Positions 25,166 to 38,014 are shown, counted from the stretch's first letter. The stretch is DNA of 64,000 nucleotides from Epiperipatus broadwayi (GCA_028023455.1 JAQFVV010012420.1:6511176-6575175), one strand, 5' to 3'. The notes: generated from the letters alone by a model not told the origin. Numbers and translations are program-made.

Positions 25166-26296
25166 GACATTATTTAATGTGCTGTTATTTGATAGAGCAC
25201 ACTGCTAAAAGCTTATATATGATCTTAGCAAAGTTCTAACGAAAGGTATATTATGATTACCTAAGTAATCCATAAATCAACACTTAACACAAAAAAATAA
25301 ATATTATGACATTCATTTTTTAATATTGTAAATCAATAATTAAAGCAATGATTGTCATTCAAATGCAAAGAGTATTAAAAGCTAAGGTTCTCTTTTAAGA
25401 TGACTTTATTTTGGTTATTTGCAATTTAAATCACTTTGGAAAAAAAAAAAAGATTTATAAATTAGAAAAATTATTATATATTAATGGATGTGTTAATTTT
25501 TTAAGATGTTAGAAATAATAATAATAAACAATTACTTAAAATAGGAAGTTTTTAAATAATTGCAAGGGGGATTTATATAAATAAATAGATATAAAAAAAA
25601 AACATTGTTGAGATTTGCCATTATTTATAAAAAAGAAAGAAAATTATTTAATCAATTTATTGAAAGATGCCCAGTGAAGATAATCAAGTTTAAATTTTAG
25701 TTCAAGTTCTTGTAATAGAATTGAAATGATTTTGATATTATTTACACAAAATGATTAATGTAAACAGCGTTTAAAAATTATAATGGATGATGTTAATTTC
25801 CAAATATAATAAAATAAAAAGCTGGCAAATTTTCACATCAATTGAATTATAACAGAAAGTGTTGTCTTATAAAATTAAATTAGACAAATGCCCCCCAAAA
25901 CTATAGATTATTGTAATCCTATAAAAAGAGCCCAAATTATGGTTCTTCAATTCCTCTTTTGAAATAATAAAAATTGTTATTATTAAAAAAAGGGTAATTA
26001 AATAAAGAATAGAATCGATTCATGTGTGTGAAGTTGCAATTATTATTTACTGAGTAACATTGAATTCATCAGATGAAAGAGTCTATTGTATTCTTTCAGA
26101 ATATTCACATATGTTGTGCATCTATGACAATTATATGGCATTATATTACATGGATTAAAAAAATAAATAAATAAAACCTTTAAAAATAAACTTAACCCAT
26201 GTAATTATAATTTTTAAAAAATTCATGAAATAAAAAAAAAAAAAATGTAGTTTACAATAAACTTAATCTATAAAATTAAAAAACAACTTAATTATA
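25166..26296. other. AT-rich DNA, no gene seen
   Basis: No gene or organised repeat recognised. Several A-rich homopolymer runs are present. Confidence 0.5.
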
Positions 26297-26378
26297 TATA
26301 TATGTCAAAGCGTTGACCAGAAATCGAACCCGGGCCAGCTGCTTGGAAGGCAGTATGCTAACCGCTAGGCCACCAGAC
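26297..26378 (-). repeat. tRNA-Gly(TCC)-derived SINE
   Basis: The minus strand reads GGTGGCCTAGCGGTTAGCAT (box A), an anticodon stem CTGC-CTTCCAA-GCAG with anticodon TCC, GGCCCGGGTTCGATTTCTGG (box B nearly intact) and TCAACGC, then TTTGACATATATATATAA. The acceptor 5' strand is mutated. It is the same tRNA-Gly source and the same TTTGACATAT junction as at 502-595, which supports one SINE family. Confidence 0.82.
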
Positions 26379-27124
26379 AACTTAATTTTATTTTCAGAAT
26401 AATCCAAAATTAAAAAATATTCATAAATAATGAAAAAGAATCTAGAAATTTATTATTAGAGATTAATTGGACTAAAAAACAAACAAGAAAAAAGCAGTTT
26501 AAAATGTTATATATTCTTTGAAGGATTAAGTCAGATTATCAAGGAAGGCATTTTTTAGTGTGGGACCAAGGTGCTATAAACAAAAAAGTAGATGATGTCT
26601 AGAAGCTAATGCAAAGAGAACTACACAATTTAAACAATTGTCTAAGAAAAAAATTCATAAAAATTCAGCTATCCTTACCTTGATGTAGGAAAAGTTATTT
26701 AAATGTAATTCTCATTAAGTCACATATCTTGCTGTTTTGGGAAAGGACTGTGTCTTCAATCATAAATAATGGAAGAAAAGAAAAAAAATCCTTAGTCAAG
26801 AGTAATTATATTGTAAAGCTACATGATGTGTAGGGATAAGGCAACCTAAAAGTGTATCAACTGAAGCCAAGAACATGTAGTCATCTGTGATAAATTACAA
26901 TCTACCTAGAACTCTAACTTTAAATATTATATCATCATGATAATCTACAGTTTGCCTATGCCTATTAAAGAAGTGTATTTTATCATTATTTATGATTTAA
27001 GAATTATACCTAGAATTGATGATAGACATTATATTACAAGTGTTCAGACTAATCAGTCATGAGTTTAGATGATTATATAGCTAATTTAATGCTGGCTACA
27101 ATATGAAGATATTTACTTTTAAAA
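26379..27124. other. AT-rich DNA, no gene seen
   Basis: No gene or repeat recognised. Plain sequence up to the left long terminal repeat-like segment. Confidence 0.45.
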
Positions 27125-27765
27125 CTGATATGTATGGGATCAAACTCTAATCTAGCTGCCATATACTCATTACTTATTTTTTAGAAATAACATAACACAA
27201 AAGTTTTAATAACAACAAGTTTATTTACTGAGAATAATGTATAAATTAGTAATAGTTTAGTACATTCAACTGGCAGCTTTCTGGTTTAATATCTAAATTT
27301 CCAATTATTAAAACTTTTATTTTAATATCTATTCACTTTATTTAAAGTTTACTATTTCAATTCCATAACATTCTATATTAGTTTTCACTAGAAATTTTAG
27401 TAAATACTTTACTGCTCACTCACATTTCTAAATTAGTTTAATTTCTTTTCTTCTGCATTATCTGGTCTGCAATTGCACTTTCTGTACTGCACACATTAAA
27501 TTCTTTTCATTCTGCTCTACAAGTATCACTTTTTGACACCACATTAGAAGTTCTGCAGGCATTTCTAACAATTCTTCTAAATTTTCATATTGTTAGTCCA
27601 TTATTGCTATGAAAAATAAATAGTGCAGGTTACTTGCAGTTTTCATAATTCTACTTTTCTGTATATCATTATTTCTAGAATGATACAATACTGCCTGTAT
27701 TGACAGCCTTGCACACACATACACACATGAACTTTTTAAAAATAAACAAGTCAGTCAGTATATGA
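27125..27765 (-). repeat. 3' LTR-like direct repeat
   Basis: Parallel to 30395-31080. Shared landmarks: TCTATTCACTTTATTTAAAG, GTTTTCACTAG, TGCAATTGCACTTT, TTCTGCAGGCAT, ACAATTCTTCTAA, and AGAATGAnACAAnACTGnCTG. About 75-80% similar by eye, so old. Confidence 0.7.
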
Positions 27766-27829
27766 CAATATCCTGTCTTCACTTTAGAAATAAGTAGAGT
27801 TTAGTCGCAAATATACTCTTGCAACTTTG

Positions 27830-28093
27830 CTAGTTTTCTTCATACTCTGGCTTATCTAGAAAAAGATTTTTCATCTTCTTGTCTAGAGAAAGTCTCTTTT
27901 CTTCATGTTGTGATTTACCATTTTGTAGAGCATGTAAATTCAGTGAGTCTTGGTTTAAAAATTTCAACTCTGCACATTTTAGAGTTGATAGACTTATTGA
28001 GGGTATAAATATAGATGTGGCTCCTATGAGACATTCTTTTATGTGATTAAAGTGCCATCTTACTATTCTATTGTCTTCTAACTTTATTTCCAT
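27830..28093 (-). pseudogene. Relic resembling integrase C-terminal tail
   Basis: 87-residue frame starting MEIKLEDNRIVRWHFNHIKE. The pattern KLEDNRIVRWHFNHI resembles the end of Ty3/Gypsy integrases, where a short strand with an R-V-x-R-H-x-x-H-I/L block closes the C-terminal domain. Its place, reading toward and ending next to the 3' LTR-like repeat, is where pol should end. The remaining residues are not conserved to my knowledge. No catalytic D,D35E core was found upstream. Confidence 0.4.
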
Positions 28094-28192
28094 ATTTAGG
28101 TAAACAGTATTCTGTTTATTTTTCCAGCTGTCTATTTTATCTTTAGAGTATCTCTAATCTAGACAGTCTGTCCTAAGTTAAATTTGATGTTT

Positions 28193-28453
28193 TCACAATT
28201 TAAGTCTTTTTTTAACTTTTTCTGGAATTAGTACAGACATGTAAGTCCTTATATAGTGCTTAATAAGTAATACTAACTGAGGTTTTTTTATAGCAACACA
28301 CAGTATGAAGTGCTGGTATTCTTTAATCCATAGTCTCATTGTTTTTTGATAGGCTTGGCATTTTCTATGACTTATTCTATATCCATATTCATGTTTAGCC
28401 ACCATATATACAAATGAGCTAGTTCCTTCGTCTGTACAATTCCCAGGTGTCAT
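28193..28453 (-). pseudogene. Unassigned frame inside the LTR element
   Basis: 86-residue minus-strand frame, basic and mixed in composition (for example HYIRTYMSVLIPEKVKK), in the same direction as the integrase-tail relic. No domain recognised. It may be pol or an extra frame of the element; equally it may be chance. Confidence 0.25.
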
Positions 28454-29019
28454 TTGGGCAGTAGCTGTAGATCATGTTTTCTCCTCCCAGTTAGAATCAA
28501 TACTCAGTCTATCATAAAAATGTACTCATGACACTTAGTTACTTCTTTGGCCATCCATATTTTATGCAATTTTTTTTAAAATTTACATCTTCCATTTCCC
28601 ATCCATTCCACTACAAGTTTGCTTTTCAGTCTCTTTAGACTTATCTTGCATAATGGTGGAAATTTATTCCAGACATTAATTTTCATTTCAGTACTTTTAA
28701 AACATCCAATGCTAATTCCAAGGAACTACAACCCAATACAAGACTAATATTTTTTTGTTATTATGTACAGTGGTAAATTTGCTCTACGACTATTAATACA
28801 TTTTCTTTGACATTAATCTTCTTCTCATTAATATTTGTTGCCACTAAGTTTAATTTCTTCATTCAAATTGCTATTATTGGCTGTTTTACTAATAGCTATC
28901 CAGGCTTTAAGTGACAGAAATGATACATCTATTCTGCTATCAGCTTTCATTTTTATCATTTGACACATATTTTAATTTCTATTATGTTTGGTGTATCATA
29001 TCTTTATTATCTTCACATA

Positions 29020-29200
29020 CATGTCAATATTAACTACTCTTTCTATCAATTTATTATTTGTCAGCAAATCTGCTTTTGACATTTGTCATTTATTATTGCA
29101 AAACTTTGACAAGTGGCTTGTTAATCCACAGTTAAAATACTTGTATGTTTTAAATTTGCATATTTTTTACATGACCCTGTTTTCCACAGAAATAAGAGAT
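29020..29200 (-). pseudogene. Gag zinc-knuckle relic
   Basis: The minus strand at 29098-29139 reads YFNCGLTSHLSKFC, a CCHC knuckle (C-x2-C-x4-H-x4-C) with the first cysteine replaced by tyrosine, followed by a stop a few codons later. Knuckles of this form bind RNA in the nucleocapsid part of LTR-retrotransposon Gag. Position and strand agree with the flanking direct repeats. Loss of one zinc ligand and the nearby stops show it is dead. Confidence 0.5.
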
Positions 29201-29784
29201 ACTGGGCCTTTGTCAAATTCTTTTGTGTGACTTGAGCCTTTGCCACATTTACCCATCTACTTGAGTTAATGTCCTCAGTCACATTTTTAAATGCTTGCAT
29301 GTGGTCTAGGATAGTTTCATATTCTATTCCATGTTTAATAGGGCATTATATGTAAGCATAGTTTTCTTAGAAGCATTTGTCTATGCTTCATGTCTCTAAC
29401 CCCCCAAAGCAACTTGTTCAATAGTATCTCCTCTATATAATTTCTAAACTTGTATTCCTTCATGAAACTTCACAGTTACTTTTGGGATTGCATTTTATTA
29501 CAAAAACCAAAACACACTTTGTATTTTGACATTATTGGCTTGAAATATGCATTTAATATTCTCAAAAACTTCATGTACAAATTTTTTCTGGTGGTTTCAG
29601 ATTACATAAATAGTTTTGTAATTGCAGAACCTTCTGTTCTGACATCCATAGTAGGGTGGTGACTTTCAGGTTATCATCATTAATACTATTTATTATCATG
29701 TATTTTTTTCACATGATTCATGTATATTTGGCACTATCCTGGATTGCTAATTTCAAAAGGCATACATGCACTACTTCTCCCCCC

Positions 29785-30318
<534 letters not shown>

Positions 30319-30394
30319 TATGGTAATAGCTAATATATGAAACTTCTGGTGACTGTACCACTGATATTCACAAGTTTAAACGTGTTGGCTGCAG

Positions 30395-31080
30395 CAATTA
30401 ATATTTATGGGACCAGACTTTAATTTAGCAGTCATATATTTATTAGTTATTTTTAGATAAACAACACACAAAAAGTTTCAATAATTTAACAGTGAGATTA
30501 TTTACTCAGAATACAATAGATTATTTATACATGCAACTGGTGGCTTGTTGCTTAAATTCCATAAAATAATCTGTCTAAATTTTACAGAAACAGTTCTGTA
30601 TAGAGTTGGGTTCTATTATAGCATTTTACTAAAATTCCTTTTTTAAATATCTATTCACTTTATTTAAAGTTTATCATTTCAGTTCCATAACTTTCTACAA
30701 TAAGTTTTCACTAGCGATTTTAGTGAGCACTTTAATGATCACTCACATCTCTTGAGCCAGTCTAATTGGATTTGACTGCATTTCTTCTGCACAATCTGTA
30801 TGCAATTGCACTTTTTGCACAGCGTACATTAACCTCTTTCATTCAGCTCTACTAGTATCACTATTTTATACCACAAAATTTCTGCAGGCATATTTAAACA
30901 ATTCTTCTAATTTACATATTGTTAGACAATTATTGCTATGCAAATTAGAATGTGTAGATTACTTGCAGTTTGCTTAGTTCTATTTTTCTCTATTATTATT
31001 ATTTTTAGAATGACACAACACTGACTGTATTGACCAGCTTTGCATACATTCACATATAACTTTATTAAATAAATAAACCA
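30395..31080 (-). repeat. 5' LTR-like direct repeat
   Basis: Parallel partner of 27125-27765, with the same ordered landmarks. In minus-strand orientation it stands upstream of the gag relic. The boundary is approximate; similarity fades near 30.39 and 31.08 kb. Confidence 0.65.
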
Positions 31081-31412
31081 GTCAATAAACAAAAAAAAAA
31101 CATTAAAAAAAGAAAAGGCCTTAACAAGTTCTATATTTATATAATTAGTCTGTTTTATTTATTTTATATATGATTCATATTTTTATTTGTTACTATTTAT
31201 TATTTAATTCTGGAATGATTTTACTATGTTTTACATGATTTATTGATAATGTAAATATATTGTTTTTATAAACTTTAATAACTTAATAAATGTGTAGACA
31301 TTTAAAAACAAAACAGGTTCAATGTTACAAATATTTATTTTATTCAGCTAAGCACTTTTAATACTAAACAGATCATACTCATAGCATTATACAATTAAAG
31401 TCTGTCAAACTC

Positions 31413-32315
31413 TCATTTTAAAGTTGTGTTTATTATTAATTGAATTGGCATAAAATTGAATTTCAGTAGTTTATTTACATTCCAATAAATGTAAAGAAAG
31501 TTATAGATGCCATTTTTTGGAAAGAAGGGTGCTAGCTTTTTTTTAAATTTTGGCATGCATATCTTTGGCTGTAAGCCACACTTCTTGTACCTTTTTCTTT
31601 CTATCATATTTCTCAGATCAAATGATGCAAACACTACAGAGATAGAATTTGTGGCCTGACTGTAGCTAGTGATCCATAAATATTGATGAATGTTCATTGC
31701 CTTTTTTAGCCTGGTTGTATAAGTAATTATGCTGGGCCAATCTTTGGAACAGGTTAGCTTTTAAGCAGTTCAAATCTTTACACACAATTTTGTACACTTC
31801 TTGATGTGCAGCCTCTTTAGTTATTTTATCTTTGGAGTTATTTAACAATTTATTTAATGTCAAAGATGACCAAAATCTAATGTTATGTTTTTCAATACAT
31901 AATTTTATTAATTTCTTCATGATTTTAGATACATAAAGGAGGTTAGTCCATGTTTTGCTTTCAAATTGGAGATTTACCAGGTGCATAATTTTGTTAAACA
32001 AATTAGCTATTATTGAATTTATCTTTTTAGGATTATACCCTGTATTAACAAAATCTTTCATTTATAGCTCTATATTTTTTACTGATTTGCCTCAAACTTT
32101 CTTAATTTCAAGTTTCTGTGGTAAAAACCTTTCAGTCCCATGTATTTATGGGACCAAGGAGTTATAGAATCAAGGTGTATGAAGCTTCTCAAATTTATAG
32201 GCTTCAATTCCATCCTATAATCCAAGGCATTGTTCTGTCTTTGGATGTTTAAGTCTAAAAATTTTATATTATGATTTTTGTTTCCCTTTTCAATAATCCA
32301 GACCATAGAAGACAT
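31413..32315 (-). pseudogene. PLE reverse transcriptase end, linker and GIY-YIG relic
   Basis: The frame at 32079-32315 carries NIKFLDLNIQRQNN, the F-L-D-L block near the end of PLE reverse transcriptases, and MELKPINLRSFIHLDS. After a break, 31666-32061 carries the linker FVNTGYNPKKINSIIANLF and SSLTLNKLLNNSKDK, then a worn nuclease start HQEVYKIVCKDLNCLKA and LAQHNYLYN. The tail at 31413-31697 repeats GIYNFLYIYWNV. Compared with the plus-strand partner, the segment containing the YIG end of the motif is deleted. Dead copy. Confidence 0.8.
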
Positions 32316-32529
32316 AGAAGCTAACTATAAATGAATTTGATCAATCGATCCTTCATCTGTAGTAGTATGTCTTCCATATATCTAAAATATAAAATGGTTT
32401 ATGACAGACTCTCAAATTTTGGAATAATTACTTTTCCAATTTTAGAAAAATACAATCTGCAGACCATTCTCCTAAATGATAGTCCCTGATTCTACAATCC
32501 CCTAGTCTCAAAATATGCAGGGCTGAGAG

Positions 32530-33196
32530 GTTTTCTCCACAGAAATTTGAAATTATGTGAATTTAAGGCAGATTGGAGGAAAAAAAAAACAGAGTTATAC
32601 ATGAAAGGTTTTGTTAATACAGGGTATAATCCTAAAAAAATAAATTCAATAATAGCTAATTTCTATAGCAAAGTTATGCACCCGTTAAATCAATCTGAAG
32701 ACAAAAAATAAAGTAGTTTCCTTTATGTGTCTAAAATGATGCAGAAATTAAGAAAAGTATCTACCGATAAATATAAATCAGTTTTTGGTCACCTTCATCA
32801 TTAAATAAATTGTTAAACTACTCCAAAGATAAAATAATTAGAGTGACTGCACATCAAATAGTATACAAAATTGCATGTAAAGATTTGAACTGCTTAAAAG
32901 CTTGCTATGGAGAAACAACAGATAGCCTGTCCACAAGACTGGCCCAGCACAATTTCTTATACAACGGGGCTAACAAAGGCAGTGAATATTCATTAATATT
33001 TGTCAATCACAAACTACAGACGGTTCACAAATTCAATCTCTCTAGAGCTGACATCATTTGCTCTGAAAAAGATGACAGCAAGAGAAAAGTGAAAGAGGCG
33101 TGGTATACGCACACGATAAATAATAAAAAAAAATTACCGCTCCTCTTTCCAAAATATATTTATAACTTCCTTTACATTTATTGGAATGTAATTTGA
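32530..33196 (+). pseudogene. PLE GIY-YIG endonuclease relic, inverted partner
   Basis: The open part 32810-33196 reads LNYSKDKIIRVTAHQIVYKI, then CYGETTDSLSTRLAQHNFLY (YIG altered to C-Y-G) and a distal KDDSKRKVKEAW block with the expected glutamate, ending YIYNFLYIYWNV. Upstream to about 32530 the same strand encodes scattered matches to the minus-strand copy (FVNTGYNPKK region) with stops. A typical nuclease layout but not functional. Confidence 0.8.
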
Positions 33197-33310
33197 TTAA
33201 TAATAAATATAACAACTTTAAAATGACAGTTTAACAAATTTTAATATACGTTTAGTATTGTGAGTGCTTAGCTAAATAAAATAAATATTTGTAATATTGA
33301 AAAAAACCTG

Positions 33311-35045
33311 GTCTGTTGTTAAATGTTTAAACATTTACTAAATTACTACAGTTAATGCAGTAAATAGGTAAAAACATTTTTATTTTTATTTTTTATAGAA
33401 TTACGTATTTTATAAACTTTATAAATTCAATTTGTCAGTGTCTTTTTTTATATTTTATATTTGGTCCAAATATTAACAATAGCACTTGTAACTGACGTAT
33501 TGACATAAAATTGGAAAAATTGTTGGACTTTTAGCAAAGAAAAAAAAAAGGGGGGGGGGGTGATACTAGAACTAATTCATTCAGACGAATTCTTTTCACA
33601 TGGAAAGATGGCGATCTAGAAAAGACTGTGACACGTATTTATCAATAATTTAAATAAAATTTTAATTATTTCTGGATGAGGAAGTTTATCAGAAAGCTCT
33701 TATTGATCTTAAGAAGGTGATTGGGAAATATAAATCATTTGGTTTGTAACCATCTCCATTATTATCTATTTGCTTTATGATTGTACAAAGGTTAAAGTAT
33801 TTACAATTAAACTGAAAATTCACTTTTTACCAGCACAATATATACTTTTATATAACACCAAAAAATCCAAAATATAATGATGATCAAAATAGCATTAACA
33901 TTCTGAAGTTTAAATTCAGTATAATTGCTCCAAAATTGTCTTAGTTTTTTTTTTTTTAGGTACAATTTAAATTAGCTTTACATACCACTTTCTTTACTGA
34001 AGAAATACTTCAGAATGCATTATTATATCTATTCACTATCATTCAATGTATTTTTGTCATCCTCAAGGGATCACATGACTTCTCAGGTTTGGTGATATAT
34101 TAATAATATATGTTTGGAATGAGTCCAAACAGCAAAATAACTAAAGTTGATAAAATAACAATTTATTTACACTAATTATAAAATAAATAAAATAACAAAA
34201 TTATCACTTATATATTCACAAATATCATAAAATCAATAAATACATTACAAGATATTAAAATTAACAACATAAAATTTATATATAATTATGAATATAACAC
34301 CTTACAATATGTGGATGCAAAAGAAATATCTTACCCGTACAATAAAGTGTTTTAATTGTGTTTTGCTATTGATATCATAAGCTTACATTCTACATTTTCC
34401 ACACATATTTGATAATGGTCTTTATAAATTCAATGTTTAATTATCCTTCTTGTGCATCATAGATTGTAAAAATGGAAATGGGTCTTACTGTAAGAAAATA
34501 CAGGGTAGGTCTTGTGGCAGACTGCTTTTCTAATGGCATGATCATATTCTTGTAAACAGTTAAAATTATATCCAATGCATGATAAAAATTTATATTTAAA
34601 AAAAAATTACATAGTTTTAGGTCTTCAACTGATGAAGCAACAGTTTTCTTTTTTATTAGAAGTAAAGTTACAACTGCTGCTGCTTCAAACATTCTTTGAC
34701 TGAATGCAGCCTTTTCAGCATTCTTGCTGATGACAACAACTTTATTTCTCTAACAACATTTCTCTTATCCTTCCAGAAATCGGTCTGTACTATTGGTACA
34801 AAATTAAAAACTTGATGTTTTCAGATCTATTTATACTTTTTGTCTCGTAGCAAGAACACCTTGTTTCATTGTTATAAATCTTTAATGGTATCTATTTTGA
34901 TAAACATGTTTATTGCACTGGATGCTGAATTTAATTCTGTAGCAATTTTATAAGGGTATGTTTTACAAAATAGTCTTACCTCGAATTCAAACACCTGATT
35001 TAATTACACAAACATGTTTTTTTTTTTTTTATTCAGAAAGTTTTT
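33311..35045. other. AT-rich DNA with an A/G homopolymer junction
   Basis: No gene recognised. At 33538-33560 a run of A is followed directly by a run of about ten G. The minus-strand frame at 34441-34692 is mixed in composition but not recognised. Confidence 0.45.
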
Positions 35046-35545
35046 TTATTGATAAAAAATCAAGTCATATGACCTATTTTTATAAAACTTCTTTTTTACA
35101 AATTTTTTTTTAAGAGTAATTTAAAAAAAACTTTTTGAAGCAAAACCCTCAACTCAGACGGGTTTCTGCTCAGCATCAGGAGGGAGGAAAAAATACAGAA
35201 CTAGTCAGATTTTTCAATGTAATATTGGAAGAAAATCTGAAACTTAGAATTTAAATGTCAAAATCCAGCTATCTAACTCAAATAGCCGATGTGACTGAAC
35301 TAAGTTCAGATACACCATATATTAATAGCTCTAGCAATATAAAATCACAAAGTTAATAGCAAAAACAAAATTAAATTGATAAAAAATCAAGTCATATGAC
35401 CTAATTAATAAAGCTCCTATTTACAAATGTTATATATAGAGAAGTTAAAACAAACTCTATGAAGTAAAATACCCAATCAGGGGTTGTTAGTATCAGTGAG
35501 GGTGGGAATAAAAATATAGAATAGTAGTTTTTATTAACTTTGAGA
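35046..35545 (+). repeat. Diverged direct repeat pair (family C fragments)
   Basis: Two copies spaced about 330 bp apart start TTGATAAAAAATCAAGTCAT (35049 and 35378) and continue ATGACCTA, TTACAAAT, and AATCAGnGGnT/CAGnGnGGnnGGnA. The intervening TCCAGCTATCTAACTCAAAT and CATATATTAATAGC segment matches 57.72-57.80 kb, so these are remnants of the palindromic family C seen at 57.4-58.3 kb. Confidence 0.65.
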
Positions 35546-35603
35546 AGAAAATGAAATAGATTTTTCTCATATCTCAGAAAGTTGTTTTACAAATAATTAT
35601 AAA

Positions 35604-35764
35604 TAATATTTACTGAGGCTATAACTTCGATAATATGCGTATAAAATGCGATAGTAGGAACCTCTACAGGTGTTTTAACCACAAGCTTATGCAAGCACCT
35701 GTAGAGGTCCCTACTATCGCATTTTATACGCATATTATCGCGGTTATAGCCTCAGTAAATATTA
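35604..35764. repeat. Palindromic foldback element (family A), well preserved
   Basis: Arms of about 70 bp are almost perfectly complementary. The left reads ATTTACTGAGGCTATAAC, GCGTATAAAATGCGATAGTA and GGAACCTCTACAGGTG; the right is its complement with three or four differences. The centre is TTTTAACCACAAGCTTATGC. It is the same design as 4332-4501, including the AAGCTT near the centre and the GTAGGGACCTCT block. Confidence 0.88.
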
Positions 35765-36165
35765 CTTACGTAATCAATGTGCTATATAAATTTATAATTA
35801 CAACTTTAAATAATTATAAAATAGTTTTTATTTATGCTGACTGAAAAGAAAGAGAAGTTACGAAAAAAATCACGACCCACCTTTGAAATTTTTTTTTTAA
35901 GCCTATTGGATTTTAATTCTATATAAATTTTCAATAAAATATTTGGCATTAAATTTACGATAAGAATATATTTTGGTAAATCTCTTACAAAAGGCAAATC
36001 TGAAAGATCATAAAATATAGTACATTTTGCATTTTATTTGCAAATATACAAACTTAAATATATTAACGATTTTCTCTTTTTTTCTCTTACATTTATGAAT
36101 TTATTAAACCCAGGTCTGCCATGTGTGGATGTGTAGGTTGTGTGGGCGCACAAAGACAATTTATC
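35765..36165. other. AT-rich DNA, no gene seen
   Basis: No gene recognised. A GT-rich patch at 36.11-36.16 kb (TGTGGATGTGTAGGTTGTGT) has no identity I can give. Confidence 0.4.
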
Positions 36166-36700
36166 ATGGGAACACTATGATACCAATTTAATTAATAAAA
36201 TTTATATGTAAATAAAAATGCTTAGATTTTTAAATCACTTCATTGTTAGAAATATGTTCTGACTGTAAATATTTTTTATTTAAACATTAGAGAATTTTTA
36301 TTTATTTAGACTTATTGTAACAATTGTCTGAGCCTCAAATTTTGAGACTCAACCTTGAAATATATTATATATATTCTCTTACACTATGCTAAATTAAACA
36401 GGCCAATGCCATTTTGTTATTGCAATTAGTTAAACTTATATGTAACTGTTTAAATTTCTGAATCAATTTATTTTAGAAACATGATCTGATTGTAAATATT
36501 TTTTATTTAAATATAAGAAGAATACTTCTTTACTTAAATTTGTTGTGTGATAATTACTCAGCCTTGAAAGATAATATGTACTGGACTCTACCATTTTAAC
36601 TATTCAAACATGCCAACACCCCTTTATCACCATAATTAACAAAATTTATATGTAAATGAAATTGTATAGATTTCCTAATCATTCTTATTTAAATATCATA
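36166..36700 (+). repeat. Degenerate tandem repeat, about 240 bp unit
   Basis: Two full units and a third start: TTTATATGTAA, then TTAGAAAnATGnTCTGAnTGTA and AATATTTTTTATTTAAA, then ATTnnTnTGAGCC/ACTCAGCCTTGAAA, repeated from about 36190, 36430 and 36650. Units are only moderately similar. No coding content. Confidence 0.6.
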
Positions 36701-36864
36701 ATTTACATAAAAAGTAACACATTATTATTAATAATTTATTTAAAAATAAAATTTATTTTAAAATATTGCATTATAATTACAGCAATTCTGTATAGAAATA
36801 AATTATGTTTATCAATATTTTACAGAGCTTATATATCTTATTTGGTTAGAGTGGTAAAATGACA

Positions 36865-37634
36865 GGCTAGAATGTGATGTTCCTAGGATCAATTTCATTT
36901 CTGTCTTGTGCAAATATTTTTAAATAATGATATTATCTATCTTCTTTTTGATTATGCCATATTATTTTGTACACATTTTACTAAACAGCCTTTCCTATTT
37001 TAAATAATATTATCTTTTTTTATGTTGTATTATCTTTTTACATGTTTTACTAAACAACTTTTTCTTGGATGTGAATTCAGGTTTGTTCTCTAGGTAAAAA
37101 GTCATAAATCATCTGTAAGTCACATTACAATTCAAATTTAAGGAGAACAGAATAAGTATAAAAAACGTAATTTTTAAGAGATATTATGGCATGCCAAAAT
37201 AGTTCATTCTCAACAAATTTTATAATAATATTATTTAATGAAATTCTCTTGATTGTAATAAAATCCTTACATGATTGCACCATTGAAAAAATGTAGTGGA
37301 AAAAATCAAATGTTTGATTTTGTTTTTATAGTTATCTAACATAACCTATGCAAAAACAGAATAAAGTACAAAGCATTTTAATAGCTTCACAATCTAAATA
37401 TGAAAATTTAAAATTTCTTTCCTTAAATCAATTCTGATTGAATCCCTAATTTCTGAACTATATAATAAATATAACTCGGTTATTAGTAAATGTTAAAATG
37501 GTTAAATAATAAAGTTAATGTAAATGTTTTACTAGTGAAAAAAAGCAAGAGTTACTGTTGTTAATAGAAAACTTAAGGATAAACCACTAAACATCACATG
37601 ATCACCATCTCTATACTAGCACATAATTGCTGTG
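36865..37634. other. AT-rich DNA, no gene seen
   Basis: No gene or organised repeat recognised. Confidence 0.5.
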
Positions 37635-38014
37635 AACAAAGGCAAAACTCTCCATACAATAGTGCCACCCTGTGCCAAACAGAGTAATCAATGGATGCCA
37701 GAAGGCTTGTGCATAAAATCCCTATCTAGTGCCTACTTTTCCAATATCCCCAGACTAGTTTCTGGCTTGTGGCCTTCATCAGTGAGGAGCCTTGGATCTG
37801 AGAGCACTGCACCTAGATCCTAAGATCTAGGTCTAGGTGCAGTGCTCTCAGATCCAAGGCTCCTCACTGATGATGGCCACAAGCCAGAAACTAGTCTAGG
37901 GATATTGGACGAGTGGGCACTAGATAGGGATTTTATGCACAAGCCTTCTGGCATACATTGATTACTCTATTTGGCACAGGGTGGCACTACTGTATGGAGA
38001 GTTTTGCCTTTGTT
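37635..38014. repeat. Near-perfect 380-bp palindrome (family B)
   Basis: Two arms of about 190 bp are complementary with only a handful of differences. The outer end is AACAAAGGCAAAACTCTCCA. The arms share GTGCCACCCTGTGCCAAA, ATAAAATCCCTATCTAGTGC, ACTAGTTTCTGGCTTGTGG and TCTGAGAGCACTGCACCTAG. They meet at TAAGATCTAGG near 37.82 kb with almost no spacer. The arms are less AT-rich than their surroundings. High arm identity implies a recent origin or ongoing arm homogenisation. An old relative lies at 12.1-12.4 kb. No transposase or RNA gene recognised. Confidence 0.92.

Larger units (their letters stand above)
31310..33310. mobile_element. Two Penelope-like element copies, inverted head-to-head
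   Basis: The minus-strand copy (31310-32320) and the plus-strand copy (about 32530-33310) carry the same protein blocks and the same 3' flank. The left outer end contains the complement of GTGCTTAGCTGAATAAAATA, and the right outer end reads GTGCTTAGCTAAATAAAATA. Their 5' sides face each other across about 200 bp near 32.4 kb. Both are 5'-truncated, keeping only the end of the reverse transcriptase, the linker and the GIY-YIG domain. Confidence 0.8.
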
